This document shows positions 22,724 through 35,102 of a stretch of DNA of 64,000 nt, in pieces. Positions within the stretch are counted from its first letter, which is position 1. Every line of letters begins with the position of its first letter. The notes under the pieces were generated by a model that did no database searches, was not told the origin of the DNA, and saw only the letters and a list, made by a program, of their open reading frames with translations. The DNA is from Juglans regia (lineage: Eukaryota; Streptophyta; Magnoliopsida; Fagales; Juglandaceae): the NCBI RefSeq assembly GCF_001411555.2, contig NC_049905.1, positions 11,995,053-12,059,052 of the forward strand. Direction: 5' to 3'. Made by a program: the position numbers and the translations under genes.

Positions 22724-25397
22724 TGTAACGCCCCGACACCGAAAGTCCGGAGAGTTAACTCATGTTATCTGATAATTAACTCCAACAATACTAATATATT
22801 TCTAAATCCAAGAATATATACTTCCAAAACTCCAAAACAAACGTAAATACTTCAAATTAATAAACCACACATATTCACATATCAGATCCTCAATACAACA
22901 ACCCAAATAAAATATCAACTTCTCTTCGTGTTTCAATTAACAAACTATAATAAAATAGAATTAACATAAGTCTACATAAACCGTCTAAACATATTGAAAT
23001 CAACCTACTAAATAAATAAAATCCAACAACAACACTAATACCACAAGATACCCAATAACTATCCACAACTAATCTTGTCCACAAACTCTAATACTGATCC
23101 TCAGCTGAACCTTCAATGTCATTTGAAAATATTATGAAGACTAAGGGGTGAGTTATCAACAACTCAGCAAGCAAAGAGCATATACTAGAGCATTTATGAC
23201 AGTCAATATGTAGTACAAAAAATTTTCTTTCAGAACGTAGAAACAACATAGTTACTTTCGGAATGCATAAACAAAACTTGGTACAAAATATCAGAACGAA
23301 ATTTTTAGAAAAATAAACTTATTCCCAAAAAAAAAATCTATTGGCATATCCAAACTGAAACATTATACTCATATCATCTCATAGTATCACATCAGAACAA
23401 ATACCATGTTTAACCCAAATGGTAGGGTTATAAACCACCATTATACCCATGGCTGGGCTGTATACCATGTTTCACCCCCGCGGTAGGGTTATAAACCATA
23501 ATTATACCCGTGCCTGGGCCGTATACCATGTTTCACCCCGTGGTAGGGTTATAAACCACCATTATACCCGTGACTGGGCCTTAACAAAACAAAGCGGAAT
23601 ATCATCGAAATCAAATCACATTCAGATATAGAATCAGAACTTCATGCCAAGGTTTTCAGATGACACATCATATCAAAACAAAATACTGAATAGGTTCAGA
23701 TCATTTCACATGTTCAAAATAAACAAAATCAAAATATTTTCATTTGTTCATTACAAAAACTTTTAGATTTTCATATCTGCTCTTTTGCATAATTCAGAAA
23801 AAAAAATGTACAAAATTAGCTTATGTCTACACCTATCATGACAGAAAATATTTTCTTTTATATATAATTTATGCTTATGCAGAATAAACATCTAAGGTCA
23901 TTTTCAGATTTCTTTTCAAAAATAAACATGCTTATTTCAAAGTCAACCTCATTTCATTTCCTTTATGCAAAACTAGTATATGAACCCCGCTTACCTGACT
24001 TCCGTGTATTCTCTATGCCTGGAGTCCGAATTCTAGTAATAACACCACCTAAACAAAATATATACCCAACATTTAATAAACCAATCTTGAAAGCTACTAT
24101 TTATTGAGTAATAATCCAAAACAGTCCATTTTAACACAATAACTATCATAAATTAAACCCGAGCAGTCCTATCCTTGAACCATTAGCATTTAGACCCTAA
24201 CACAGCCACTAAAATCTCCACCCAGCAATCAAACTCAACCCATACAACCACCTTTTATCAACACCAAACCAACCATAAAACATCTCCAAAACCAACAACA
24301 GCAACTCCTGTGTTTAAAACATAACACAAGCAACCACATCAACTCCAACCTTCAATATAAAACTTCAGCGCAACCATCATAAATTTTTAATCATCCAACA
24401 TTTCAAGACTTGGGTATCTACGCCACTCATAATACACCCAACATAACGAGCTCAAACACCCATTGCACACACAGTCAATAAACCAGCCCGAGCAGCCATC
24501 AATCACTTCTATTCGCCACACACATCAACCAAAAACACCACACTTTAACATAAATAATTAAAATAACTAAACTTAAAAATCCTATAAATCCCAATTTCTT
24601 TTCTAAGCGATGAAAAAAAAGAGAATAAGAGAGTAACATGCCTTACCGGCGTTGGACTCTATGACAACACCTGACAAACAACTGACAAACACAAGGGGCA
24701 CTGCTATATGGAGAAAAATACTCTGCGAAGAAGAGAAAAAAATATATATATATAAACTGAGTGTGTGCACAGTGAACTCAAACAGAGACGGTGTGCGTAA
24801 AAAATAAATAGAGGGTAAAAATAAAAATAATGAGACTGAAGTTGGACGGTGGGAGAAGAAACTTTTTACCAATCTAGTAGTTTCGTTGCAAGGCTCGACG
24901 ACAACACTAGAATCTCGAGACCCACGAGTAGACTGTACATATGCTCAAGGAAAAATTCATGAAAATGTCGAAGAGGTAAGAATAGGAAAACAAAGGAATT
25001 GGGAGGGAGAGAAAAAGAGGCTTACCGTGTGGAACAAATCGATGATAACGAAAAATTATTGGAGAGGTCATGAATTCTGCAGCCCAAAAGAAATGGTGAA
25101 GAAAATCGTAGAGGAGGAGAGTTTGAGAGTAGCCCGATTTGTTGAGAGGGAAAAATCTTGATGTAAGGAGAAGGTAAACTGACGAAACGTGGGGGTGGGT
25201 GAGATGAAGAGATTTACGGAAGATAGAGAACTGGGAAGAAACCCGTCGGGGAAGAGGGAGAACTCAAAAGGGGAGGAGAAATTGAATTGAAAGGAAAAGA
25301 AAACTTACCAAAAACGTCGACGTCCTGGGGTCATCCGAAACTGAAACACACACAAATATTTTTAGAAGGCCCTTGGGCCTTGGGCCCGGGTATGACA
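22724..25397 (-). mobile_element. Solo LTR of a gypsy element
   Basis: 2674 bp, TGTAACGCCCC...GGGTATGACA, flanked by the 5-base duplication AATTA (22719-22723 and 25398-25402). Exact ends with no internal region mark a solo LTR left by LTR-LTR recombination. By comparison with the LTR/PPT junction at 1231, the GGGCCCGGGTATGACA end is the U3 start, so it reads on minus. A TATA-like (AT)n at about 24743-24757 fits an LTR promoter on that strand. Confidence 0.85.
23401..23580. repeat. Tandem array inside the LTR, three ~60-base units
   Basis: Each unit has ATACCATGTTT, GGTAGGGTTATAAACCA, ATTATACCC and GGCTGGGC. Homologous arrays occur in the LTRs at 28555 (four units) and, degenerate, at 39063. 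Confidence 0.85.
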
Positions 25398-25402
25398 AAT
25401 TA

Positions 25403-26105
25403 ATTATTGACCATACATCAAGGCCTGCATTCAGGTAGTTTCTTAATTTATTGACCATGAATCTTTTTCCATTTGCGCAATAAAAGCCCTGATTTTGGTT
25501 GGAGGAACCCTCATGGGCTCCACCAAGAAGAATGTGAGTTTTGTCAAATATAGGAAGTTAATTGCGAAAATTGGAAACCCAATGATGAGTTTTTTAACAA
25601 ATAACTATATAATGTCACGCGCGATCACTATCTGCCCTTTTGTTTTCCCAATTCTGTTTTGTTGATTTTATTTGGTGGTTTCCACATTCTGTATTTTCGA
25701 CTTTATGTTGGTGTGTTTTTGTTAGTATTTGTTTGTTGATGTTATTTATAAGAAAAATAAAGTAAAATAGGCTATTAGATATATATCCATAGTAGTGTTG
25801 ATTCCTCTCTCCTCCGATTAGGAGGATGTGTGTAGTGTTTACTTTTCCTCCAAATGAGGATGGAGTTTGGATGCGGGTTGGTTCTACCTCTGTTTTATAC
25901 AGAGGTTGACACTCTCTCTTTTGAGAGTTTTTGAAGTTCAGACAATGCCATCACAAAAATATTTGTATACGGAGAGCTTTCAACAAGAATTTAATTTGGC
26001 TTGTAATTTTGAGTTATAGATGTAACTTCCTTATAGAATGAAATGATGTCTATTTCCTATAAAAATAAAAATGCCTCAACAAAAAACACCTATTAATAGA
26101 TAAGC
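25403..26105. other. Spacer between solo LTR and LINE remnant
   Basis: No protein frame. The end (TCCTCCGATTAGGAGG hairpin, later CTATAAAAATAAAAAT) has the look of a LINE 3' tail, but I cannot prove it. Confidence 0.35.
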
Positions 26106-26109
26106 ATGT

Positions 26110-27055
26110 ATCACCAATCCTCCGCAACCTTCAATTGAACCAGTAAGGCATCTCGATTCTCCATAACTCCCATATCCTCAACCAAAACCTCTCCCTCTTC
26201 TACATTAACCCTAATAGCAATAGTAGCATCCACCGTTTTCTCTATAAGAACAACCGGATTAGAATCGACGTCTGCATGCTGTACAACAAGTACCACACCA
26301 ACAGAATTACCTGGATCCATTTGATCTAGTTCCTCCTTTCTAGAATTAGACGGCAATTTAGGGTCCTTTGGAATTAAATTCTAATCATCCACACCTTGCA
26401 TGGCTTCTTCATTTTGAGGCTTAGGCATCCATACTTTCATAGGCTTTTCCCCTTCTTTCTTTTTCCTATCCAACTTTTTCCTTCATCCCTACAATGACAG
26501 GTCTTCAAATTATGTCCCTGAGTATTACATCTGCAACAATAGGCTGGTAAATTTTCATACTCAATGTCTACATAAAAATTGGACTCCTTATGCGGAATAC
26601 CAATCTAGATCCCATGAATGGGATTCTTCGCCGCATCCATCTCGACACAAACTCGAGCCCCATAAGTTCTCGTGGCACACCTAGTTGGATTATCTCGGCC
26701 TAATAACCGACCTAATGGGGCTGTAATATTCTTCATAAATGACTCATGATAGAAGTTTGGTGGCAACCCCAGAAGAACCACCCAAACAGGCACCAACGAT
26801 GGCTCTTTTTCTTCATTAAACTCTAGATGCCAATAAAACCCTCGATAAAACACTCCATCAATATCTGTGGCCTCTCTTGAAAGAGCCTTCAAGAAATCCA
26901 TCTCATTTGCAAACTGCATGAAAACATTACAAGGATGACGCATGGCAGAAACCACCGACTGAGAAGCCAACCCCCAACAACTGCGTATAAATGAATGGAT
27001 AACATCTAACGTTGGATGTTGTCTCATAAACTTCAAAACCATTAAGAACTTGAAC
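26110..27055 (-). pseudogene. LINE ORF1 (DUF4283) remnant
   Basis: 27042-26605 encodes a DUF4283 domain (HPTLDVIHSFI, VPVWVVLLGLPPNFYHESF, CATRTYGARVCVEMDAAKNP), the nucleic-acid-binding ORF1 product of plant L1-type LINEs. After a stop, a CCHC knuckle CRCNTQGHNLKTC lies near 26530. An acidic tail follows at 26356-26111. There is no ORF2, so it is a fragment. It is a different copy from the LINE at the right edge. Confidence 0.8.
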
Positions 27056-27059
27056 CTTA

Positions 27060-28554
27060 GAAAAGATCACACAGACTTCCCCATCAATAGTTTCAATAGT
27101 TTTAGACGTGCAAGAGGAACATCAACCTCACGGAGATGTGATGGTAGAGATCTTATTTGGGTGCAATGACAAAGGTCTGAATATGGATCGTCAACAAGAT
27201 CTGTGGATTGGAAAGAACCTAGGGACTCAATTGTAGCGGCGTTAGGACCATTAGATGTGTGTTGTTCAGGTGAGCTTGATTCTGGGAAGATAATATCAGA
27301 GGGTCGAGCAATGATGTGCGTCTCGTAGGGATGTCAATAGGAAAAAGTGGAAACAATGACATCGGGAATTTCTCGACCTTGTGGAACAACCGATGTTCTA
27401 AAAAAATCCATGTTGGGAAAGTTAAAGACGATGTGACATAAGATCATAACGCATATAGCCTTTGTTTTCGATCCCATATCCAAGAAAGTGGAACAATTAA
27501 GAGCGAGGCTTGTGTTTGGCGCGCTTGTGTGCTTAAAAGTAAAACAAACTAGGCCGAACCAAAAATTAGTAGGTAATGATATGCAAGAGTGGAGCCAAAC
27601 AATTTCTCATATGTAGTATTATTATTAATAATAGTAGAAGGGAATTGATTGATGAGGTAGACCGAAGTGAGATAGGTTTCACCCCAAAATCGGGGTACGC
27701 AAGGATGATGATAGGAGGAGAACATGAGTGGTATTTAGAAAGTGTCTAAGTTTAAGTTCAACTCTCTCATTTTGTTGTGACGTACTTGGATATGAAAGGT
27801 GAAGAATAGTGCGATAATGTTTGAGGATATCATGAAAGGCACGTTGTGTAGACTCTAAAGCATTATCAGAACAAAAGACTTTAATGCGTTTTGAGAATTG
27901 AGTTGTAATCATTTTGGCAAAGTTGTGATAAATATCTAATAATTCAAAACTTGATTTCATTAAACCAAGTATAACGAGAGAAGTGATTCACAAAGATTAC
28001 CAAATATCTTGAGCTACTCATACTATGAACGGGAGAAAGTCTCCAAACATCAGAATGAATTAGATCAACACAACCACATGCCATAGACTCACTAGTACTA
28101 AAAGGCAATGCCAATTGTTTCCCAAGTTGACAAGAAATTCAATCAAAATTACTAGGACTAGTAGATGTCAAATCTTTTAAACCCTTAGAACCCAATAATT
28201 CTTCTGAAGATAGATCCATGACCAAGACGGGAGTGCCAAAATGAAAGTAACAAGTGGTGGAAGCAAGTGCAACAACATTAGAGCTTGGAATGTGGAGAGA
28301 TGAGAGATGAAGCAAGCCCCTAACTCTACACCCAGTTCCAACTATCTAACTGGTCCGAGGGTCATGTACAACAACACCAAAGAAGTCAAACCCAATTATA
28401 TAACCAATTTAACACTATTGACCCACAGAGAGAAGATTGAATGAAAGTTTAGGGACATGAAAAAGATCAGGAACATAATGATTAGAAGTATGGACACTAC
28501 CTAGATTTTGAACGGTCAAAGTTATGCCATTAGCTGTGTATTGAAGATGAATGT
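27060..28554 (-). pseudogene. Copia gag-pol fragment, copy 1
   Basis: 28554-28415 gives the segment before integrase (HVPKLSFNLLSVGQ). About 28330-28060 is GAG-pre-integrase. 27960-27679 is integrase (IKVFCSDNALES for the second Asp; QQNERVELKLRHFLNTTHV for the Glu region). 27540-27100 is the integrase C-terminus and linker. It is closely related to 45780-47817. Many frame breaks. The right side is cut exactly where the LTR at 28555 begins. Confidence 0.78.
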
Positions 28555-29920
28555 TGTAACGCCTCGGTCCTGCACGGGTCGGAGAGTTACTTCCTAACAC
28601 TTAAACTCACATTTCAACAATATAAAGAATAGATTCCAAATTCCCAATATCATATAGAAAATTCGATTCAAACCACTATACTTAAATCATCTCATCCAAT
28701 GCCTCAAAATCTTGATCCTCAGCTGAACTATCTAAATATCTGAAAAATATTGTGTAGATAAGGGGTGAGTTATCAACAACTCAGTAATCAGAAAGCATGT
28801 ACTAGTATGTAAACATGATCATTTATAAAGTTCGATATCCAGAATAAAACATTTACTTTCAGAATACAGAAACAACATATTCATTTTCAGAACCCATAAA
28901 CAAAACTTGGTACAAAATATTAGAGCAAAATTTTCAGAAAAACAAATTTGTTCTCAAAAAGAAAATCCTTTGGCATATCCAAACTGAAACATTATATTCA
29001 TATCATCTCATAGCATCACATCGGGACAAATACCATGTTTAACCCCCGTGGTAGGGTTATAAATCACCATTATACCCGTGGCTGGGCCGTATACCATGTT
29101 TCACTCCCATGATAAGGTTATAAACCACCATTATACCCATGGTTGGGCCATATACCATGTTTCACCCCCGTGGTAGGGTTATAAATCATCATTATACCCG
29201 TGCATGGGCCGTATACCATGTTTCACCCCATGGTAGGGTTATAAACCACTATTATACCCGTGGCTGGGCCTTAACAAAAATAAAACAGAACATCATCGAA
29301 ATCAAATCACATTCAGATATAGAATTAGAACTTCATGCCAAGGTTTTCAGATGACACATCATATCAAAACAAAATACTGAATAGTTTCAGATCATTTCAC
29401 ATGTTCGAAATAAACAAAATCAAAATATTTTCATTTATTCATAACAAAAACTTTTAGATTTTCATATTTGCTCTTTTGCATAGTTCAGAAACAAAATGTA
29501 CAAAATTAGTTTATGTCTACACCTGTCATGACAGAAAATACTTTCTCTTATATATAATTTATGCATATGCAGAATAAACATCTGAGGTCGTTTTCAGATT
29601 TCTTTTAAAAAACAGACATGCTTATTTTCAAAGCCAACCTCATTTTATTTCTTTTATACAAAACTAGTATATGAACCCCGCTTACCTGGACTTCTTAGCT
29701 TTTCAGAAATTCTCCACAACAGTACTGAACAATTGTCAATCGTCACCTATGAAAATTCTTATAACTTAAATAAATCTCTAATGAACAGATAATCTCATGT
29801 TACACCTGAAGTACCTATTTTAATTCCTCAAAAACGTAAAATTTTTCTTAATTCTAGAATACCATCACTTCCTAAATTCCTTAATATCCACATAACTATT
29901 AAACTTTTATTAAAATCCCA
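28555..29920 (-). mobile_element. Truncated gypsy LTR
   Basis: Starts TGTAACGCCTCGGTCCTGCA and follows the 22724 LTR for about 1.2 kb, including the 60-base array. It fades out near 29920 without a terminus. Comparing with the sister copia at 47497-47510, it inserted right after GAAGATGAATG of the copia fragment, so it is younger than that fragment. Confidence 0.72.
29030..29272. repeat. Tandem array inside the LTR, four ~60-base units
   Basis: Same unit as 23401-23580 (CCATGTTTCACCCC, GGTAGGGTTATAAA, ATTATACCC, GGCTGGGCC), with one more repeat. Confidence 0.85.
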
Positions 29921-30318
29921 AAAGGCATAGCCCAAGCACACGAGTAGTATACAAGATGAACTCTTGATTAGGAACAGGAAAAGAGATGATTAAATCATGA
30001 AAACTCAGCCCATTACAATCTATAGTAGTTACACATATTTTGCAAGTCTCCAGTGTCGCTTGTACTTATCTTCAAATGTCTATAATTAATTTCCCTTAAA
30101 ATACCACACACTTGCCAAATAGGGACCATTTTTCGCATTGGTGCCATATGGGGTTGCCATATAAGTGGTATGTAAATTGGTATGATCTCAGTTTGTTCTT
30201 GGACATCTATGGTTTGAGTTGACGATATAGTCCTAGTGTTTACTGCTATGATTGGTGCAGTGACAATGAAATGATTTTAATCCCGTGGATGATAAGTACT
30301 TGGGCTGAAATTCTGATG
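29921..30318. other. Spacer, no clear gene
   Basis: Contains GGCATAGCCCAAGCACACG / GAGTATACAAG-like words that recall LINE 3' sequence on the minus strand; this is weak. No frame with domain character. Confidence 0.3.
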
Positions 30319-30453
30319 ATGGACAATATCGTGCATGTTCAGTACAAATGTCTTGCCACGAGAGGTGTAGATGAAGAATCCATTTTGAGCTCTTTGCCCT
30401 TGGACCTCCGTTGGTCAAATTCAAAGACATCTTTATCTAGCCCTTCATGCAAT
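30319..30453 (+). pseudogene. Cyclic-nucleotide-gated channel-like fragment
   Basis: 30319-30411 encodes VQYKCLATRGVDEESILSSL and PLDLR. This matches the plant CNGC linker between the last membrane helix and the cyclic-nucleotide-binding domain (usual form QYKWLATRGVDEE...LP.DLRR). A one-base shift then restores QIQRHLYLAL, the expected QIQRHLCLALV continuation, up to a GT at 30454. No pore, membrane or binding-domain exons are nearby, so this is a dead, isolated exon piece. The family call rests on one motif. Confidence 0.6.
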
Positions 30454-30653
30454 GTGTATGTCCTTTCTGCATCATATCCTTTATATTTTCAAATAATAAT
30501 TTTGATAATTAAAGATATAACTAGTCATGTATGGGATAGTTTCTGAAATGTCAGCCTCTTTACTTCTCAACTTGGTGATTTTGAGTCTTGACCATTGAAT
30601 ATTCTCTGTAAAACTCACAATCCCCACCAAATACAATTTGCTTGTAATTCCAG

Positions 30654-30755
30654 GCTAGTACCTATGCTCTCTTTGTTGAGGATGTGCTTGAAGTTATGAC
30701 GGATGGAGTTGTTGTGCATGAAGTTGCAGCCTCACGCATACAGAGACTAACAAAG
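30654..30755 (+). pseudogene. Isolated exon-like segment, unknown gene
   Basis: 102 bases, in phase, bordered by a pyrimidine-rich tract plus CAG at left and GTAAT at right. It encodes STYALFVEDVLEVMTDGV then VVHEVAASRIQRLTK. The splice-like borders and amphipathic sequence suggest a real exon once. I do not recognise it and see no partner exons. Confidence 0.35.
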
Positions 30756-33654
30756 GTAATGCCACAACTTATTTAAAAAATCTGCCAGTCTTGCTCTAGT
30801 CTTGCTCTCTGATATGCTTTATTTGTGATTGGATTCTATACAAGATGTTTTGTTGAATTAATTTGCAATCCTATCGATCCCAAACTATCAGATCATATAT
30901 TATTAGTTTCGAACAACTACTTTCCTTGCAAATTCTCTACTCATTTAATTAAAATCCAACTGTTTATGGGGGAGTAACGAATTAAGTCATACGCTCATAT
31001 ATATATATATATATACACATGTTAGGTTACATATATGGTAGGATATAATGCAAAACTTGACAATTTCTAGGGACTTGGTGGTCAAATCGTAATTATAAAA
31101 AGAACTGTATTATTTTTTTGTGTTTGTAGCAAAAAGAACTGTAGTTTGAGGTACTGATAAAGTAAAAAGAAAATCGATCCTACACAAAAATAGCAGGTGT
31201 TTGTCCCTGCATTAATCGTATAGGCTATAGCTTTCACTTGTACGTGTATATAATATGTAAGACAAAAAAGGAGATATATGTTCACATTGCTTTGACTTGG
31301 CAGCATAGAGAGAATTATGAGCACGATGTTATTTAATTAAAGATGATATATATTACTCATCGTGTTTAATATTTACTTTGTTTTTAATAGTATTGGGATA
31401 ATTAGATTATGACTCAAATTCGTCGGCGTTCTCTACCATTAAAATATCCATAAAAATAATAATAATAAAAAAAAAATTCAGGACGTTATTATACAAAGCT
31501 GAATTGTTTGTAGATAGCGATCGACCAGATCTGACATTAATTAATTCCCATGAATTTATTGGTTCAAACAGCTTCCAACTCATGAATTTTTCAAACTTCA
31601 AGCTGGTACTAGAAGGATCGATAGAAGATGCCCATGCATGCATGAACTTGTACCCCCCAGCTGGGTGCATGCATGCATGGTTCTTAGATCAATCATCATA
31701 TATATTAGTCTTTCTCTGATATAATATACATATATATATATATATATTTATATATGTATATTGCTAGCTAGCTAGCTAGGAAGAAGAACGTACGTACGGG
31801 ACCCTCTTAAAGCAAAAGCTAGCCAGAATGAAAAAACAAATTAATAAATCATGCAATGAGGGAATTAGGTATTTTAATTTGGTCAATGAAAGCCAAACAA
31901 ATCTAATGAGTTGCATTCAGCAAGATCATCGTGTCCATATATATATATATAAATAATTAGGTGGTGGTAGGTCTAGCTAACTAATATATATTCATTATTC
32001 ATATTATATATAAATTAACTCGTCCTTTGATGCTTGGCTCCGATCCATTGCATGCATTTGCTAATTCAGTGTAAAGCTGTCCAGCAATTAAGTTGTGGCA
32101 ATTTGTATTTAATTATATATATATATATATATATATTATAATTAGCCAAATATTCATTGATCAACAAGTAGGTAGGTATAGGTAAGACGTACGTTGTTAA
32201 TCCAACTTGGCTGCATTAACCTTTGATTGCTAATTATTACCAAAACAAGAAAAAGAAGATCATGATAGTATTACTAATTAGGTTATATATATCACGAACA
32301 GTCCCTAATTTTCCAGTCATTCTCAAGCTAAGCTAAGCCTAATTTGTTTTACAGACCACTTATATAATATATATTATCAGTCCCTGCCTATGGAAATAAG
32401 GTCTTTGTGATTTAATTAAGTTCCAGAGCTGATCAAGGACTCATGGCGCCAATCCTCTAATACCATGATCATATAGCTAGCTAGCCAGATTTGGACCATT
32501 CTTTGCGAAATTGTCCAAAAATAATATTTTTCTTATAATTATATATATGATTAATGTTTCTAATTTTTTTATTCCAGAATTTACAACTTCTGAGAATGAG
32601 ACGTGATCCTAGATGATGATGATGATGATAGTCTAACATTAATATTGGTCCAAGGAGAAAACGTTTAGATAGCATGTGTTTGTCCCTGCATGTTGAGTGC
32701 GTGCTGTGCCATTATGTCACTTTGGGTTTGTTGGATGGGAATTAAGTTATTAATTGCTTTGGGGATTTTGTTTCTTGAGAGTAAATTAGGACAGCCTTTA
32801 TTTTCCATTATGTTTACCAAGGATGAAGCTGGATTTGGTCTTGTTCTGTCAGTTGTACGTACACTCAGCTGGATTTTATTTTCCATTATGTTTTCCATTG
32901 AGTGCGTCCTGCTGCTTGCTTTCCAAAATACCAAAAAAAAAAAAAAAATCTAAACTAGTATTAGTTCCTGCAGGAGTTAGAAATGGACGGATTGGAAGCT
33001 ATTGGGCTTTTGAGGGTCATAGTTTAGCATGTATTGTTGAATTAATTTGGTAAACTAGTATTGTATATTCACGTGATAGTGTTGTAATATAATAGAGTAA
33101 GCATTATGTTTCTGGCCCCTCTTTTATTATATTATTATGGAATTCTCCTTTCAAAACAACTCCCTTTGAACAGCAAAAACCAATATGCAATTTAACATTC
33201 ACCAAATATCCATCCATAAATGGAATATGCTTGTCTATTGTGTAGGCTGGAAATTTTATAGAAGCAAAATATTTATCCCACTAAAAGTTTTTAATATTTT
33301 AGCAAAAGTTGTGAAGGTATATCGAGGATACATTGGATATTCAGCATGCCTCTCACTGGGATAATCAACTTTTACAGGGAGGAATACAAGTATGTATGAC
33401 GGGAAACATTATTTGAGGGTCTATTCCCATGATATCACAAGTATGCATGAGTTCAGCCCAGGTGCAGTTGCATCTAATTTATTTCGGTTCAAATTTGCTT
33501 CCATAAAACATAAGTAAAGAACACAAAAAGCCGCCCCATTTGGAGTGCAAAAACTGGTCTAGAGTTATAAGCTTGGTTTACAATTTATTCTTGTTAGCCA
33601 TGCTCATTGAGAAAACCCAAGGGTACCCTAATTATCTTAAATGTTCTACTGCAG
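30756..33654. other. AT-rich spacer with microsatellites
   Basis: No supported gene. It holds (AT)n at 30997-31015, 31727-31750 and about 32113-32136, GCTA repeats at 31763-31778, GATGAT repeats near 32614-32630 and an A-run at 32934-32948. ATTTTCCATTATGTTT occurs twice (about 32801 and 32880). Open frames here are short and without domain character. Confidence 0.5.
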
Positions 33655-34032
33655 TCTGTTGCAACATATTTCGGTCATGTTATGGCTGCAATTGGAGGAA
33701 ACACTGCTGGTCCAGGTATTTTGGTGCTTGAGTTCGATTTGTCATCATAAGCTACCACCTATGTATTAGTTGGATGGGTTAGTACATGACATGGGACTGA
33801 CCTCTTTCATTGTTTCTACTTTTTCCAAGGTGCCCCTATTAAGGTGAGGAGACCTAGTGCTTACAACCCATCCCGTGCTGCAACACTTGGTCCAAGCCAG
33901 CCCAATTCAGTACTGAACCTGGTCACTATTGGGTTAATTGTGGGATCTGTACATGGGCTTGAGGGGCTTGACCACATTTTTGTGGGGGGGCTTCCCTATT
34001 ACTTTACAGAGACTACGCTTAGGGCTTTGTGA
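33655..34032 (+). pseudogene. U2AF65 (U2 snRNP auxiliary factor large subunit) fragment
   Basis: U2AF65 binds the intron polypyrimidine tract in the nucleus. 33655-33715 encodes SVATYFGHVMAAIGGNTAGP and ends in a splice-like G|GT. 33830-34032 encodes APIKVRRPSAYNPSRAATLG, PSQP, and the second RRM start DHIFVGGLPYYFTE, then a stop. The first piece is preceded by CTGCAG and the second by TTTTCCAAG, so exon borders are kept. The exon for the rest of RRM1 between them is absent, as are the N-terminus, most of RRM2 and the UHM. It is a decayed partial gene copy that kept intron borders, so it is not a processed retrocopy. Confidence 0.82.
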
Positions 34033-34299
34033 TGATATTGGTGGTGTTATTTTAGTGGATAGTAGAGTTGATTACAAAAGTTGGATGACTGTGATGGTTA
34101 TTTATTATTCTGGATTTAGCTTAGTTTGTATATGAGAATACAATACCGCACCCCATTGTAATACATATGAGTTTGGATTTGTTGATGGGCTTGGATGCTT
34201 GTTGATGGGATTTTATTTTGCATGTTATATCGATGTTCAACTTGAATGAATGAAGCAGCCATTGATTATGAATGTTGCATTTAGGAACAACTAAAAACC

Positions 34300-35102
34300 A
34301 GGCCTAGAAAGAAAATTAGGCCTAGGAAATTTAAAGGCGAATTAAGTTTTAGCGGCGAATTAAACGCCTTTACCGGCGACTAATTTATCGCCGCTAAAAA
34401 CTAAAACTTTAATTGTCCTAAACCAGCGATGTACAAATCGCTACTAAAACCTCAATACCAGCGATTAAAAATTCGCCGCAAATAAATTTAAATAGCAGAA
34501 CATAAATTACGGCGATACTAAAAATCGATGTCTATAAGTCAATAGCGGCGATGTAAATATCGCCGCTAAAGACTTATCGAATTGAAACATCAATTAGCAG
34601 CGAGTAAAAACTCGCCATAAACTAGTATTTGCCAGCGATCTCATGTTCGCTGGTAAAAAAAGTACAACTCCAATTGCAATGATAAAAAAATCGCGGGTAT
34701 TAATGAAGCTCGGCGACTATTAATCGCTGCCAAATGCACCTACATACGGCGATTTAGATATTACGGCGATTTTGATGAGTCGCTGGCCAATATAATTGGC
34801 AGCGATATTTTCACTTTTAGCTTAAAAAATTAATCGCTGCCACTAATCTTTCCCAGCGTTTAACAACTGAATCCTATATTGAATTTGCGGCGATTAAGTA
34901 TTGGTAAATGGCGAATAAATATTCGCCGGGAAAAAAATATATGGCGGCGAGTTTTGGGTTCCGTTGGACTAGATGTAAAGTGAGGCTTTAATACCGGCGA
35001 TCTTGCAACGACTTATAAATCGTTGGGCTGCATGTATGCCAGCGATTTTGTGGGTATAGCCAGCGATACATAATCGTGGTAAAAGTGTTGAACCTTGTAG
35101 TG
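34300..35102. repeat. CACTA-type element end packed with GGCGAT/ATCGCC hairpins
   Basis: About 800 bases with some two dozen boxes of (A)GCGGCGAT, CAGCGAT and their complements, many paired as small hairpins. An example is AGCGGCGATGTAAATATCGC at about 34552, with CGCT closing a 9-base stem. The right border TTGTAGTG at 35102 is a CACTA terminus. The motif differs from the family at 8186 and 17884, so it is a second CACTA family. No transposase and no left terminus found. Confidence 0.65.

Noticed and set aside
23401..23580. CRISPR-like array of repeats
   Set aside because: Units are head-to-tail with no unique spacers, they recur inside related LTRs, and the DNA is plant nuclear.
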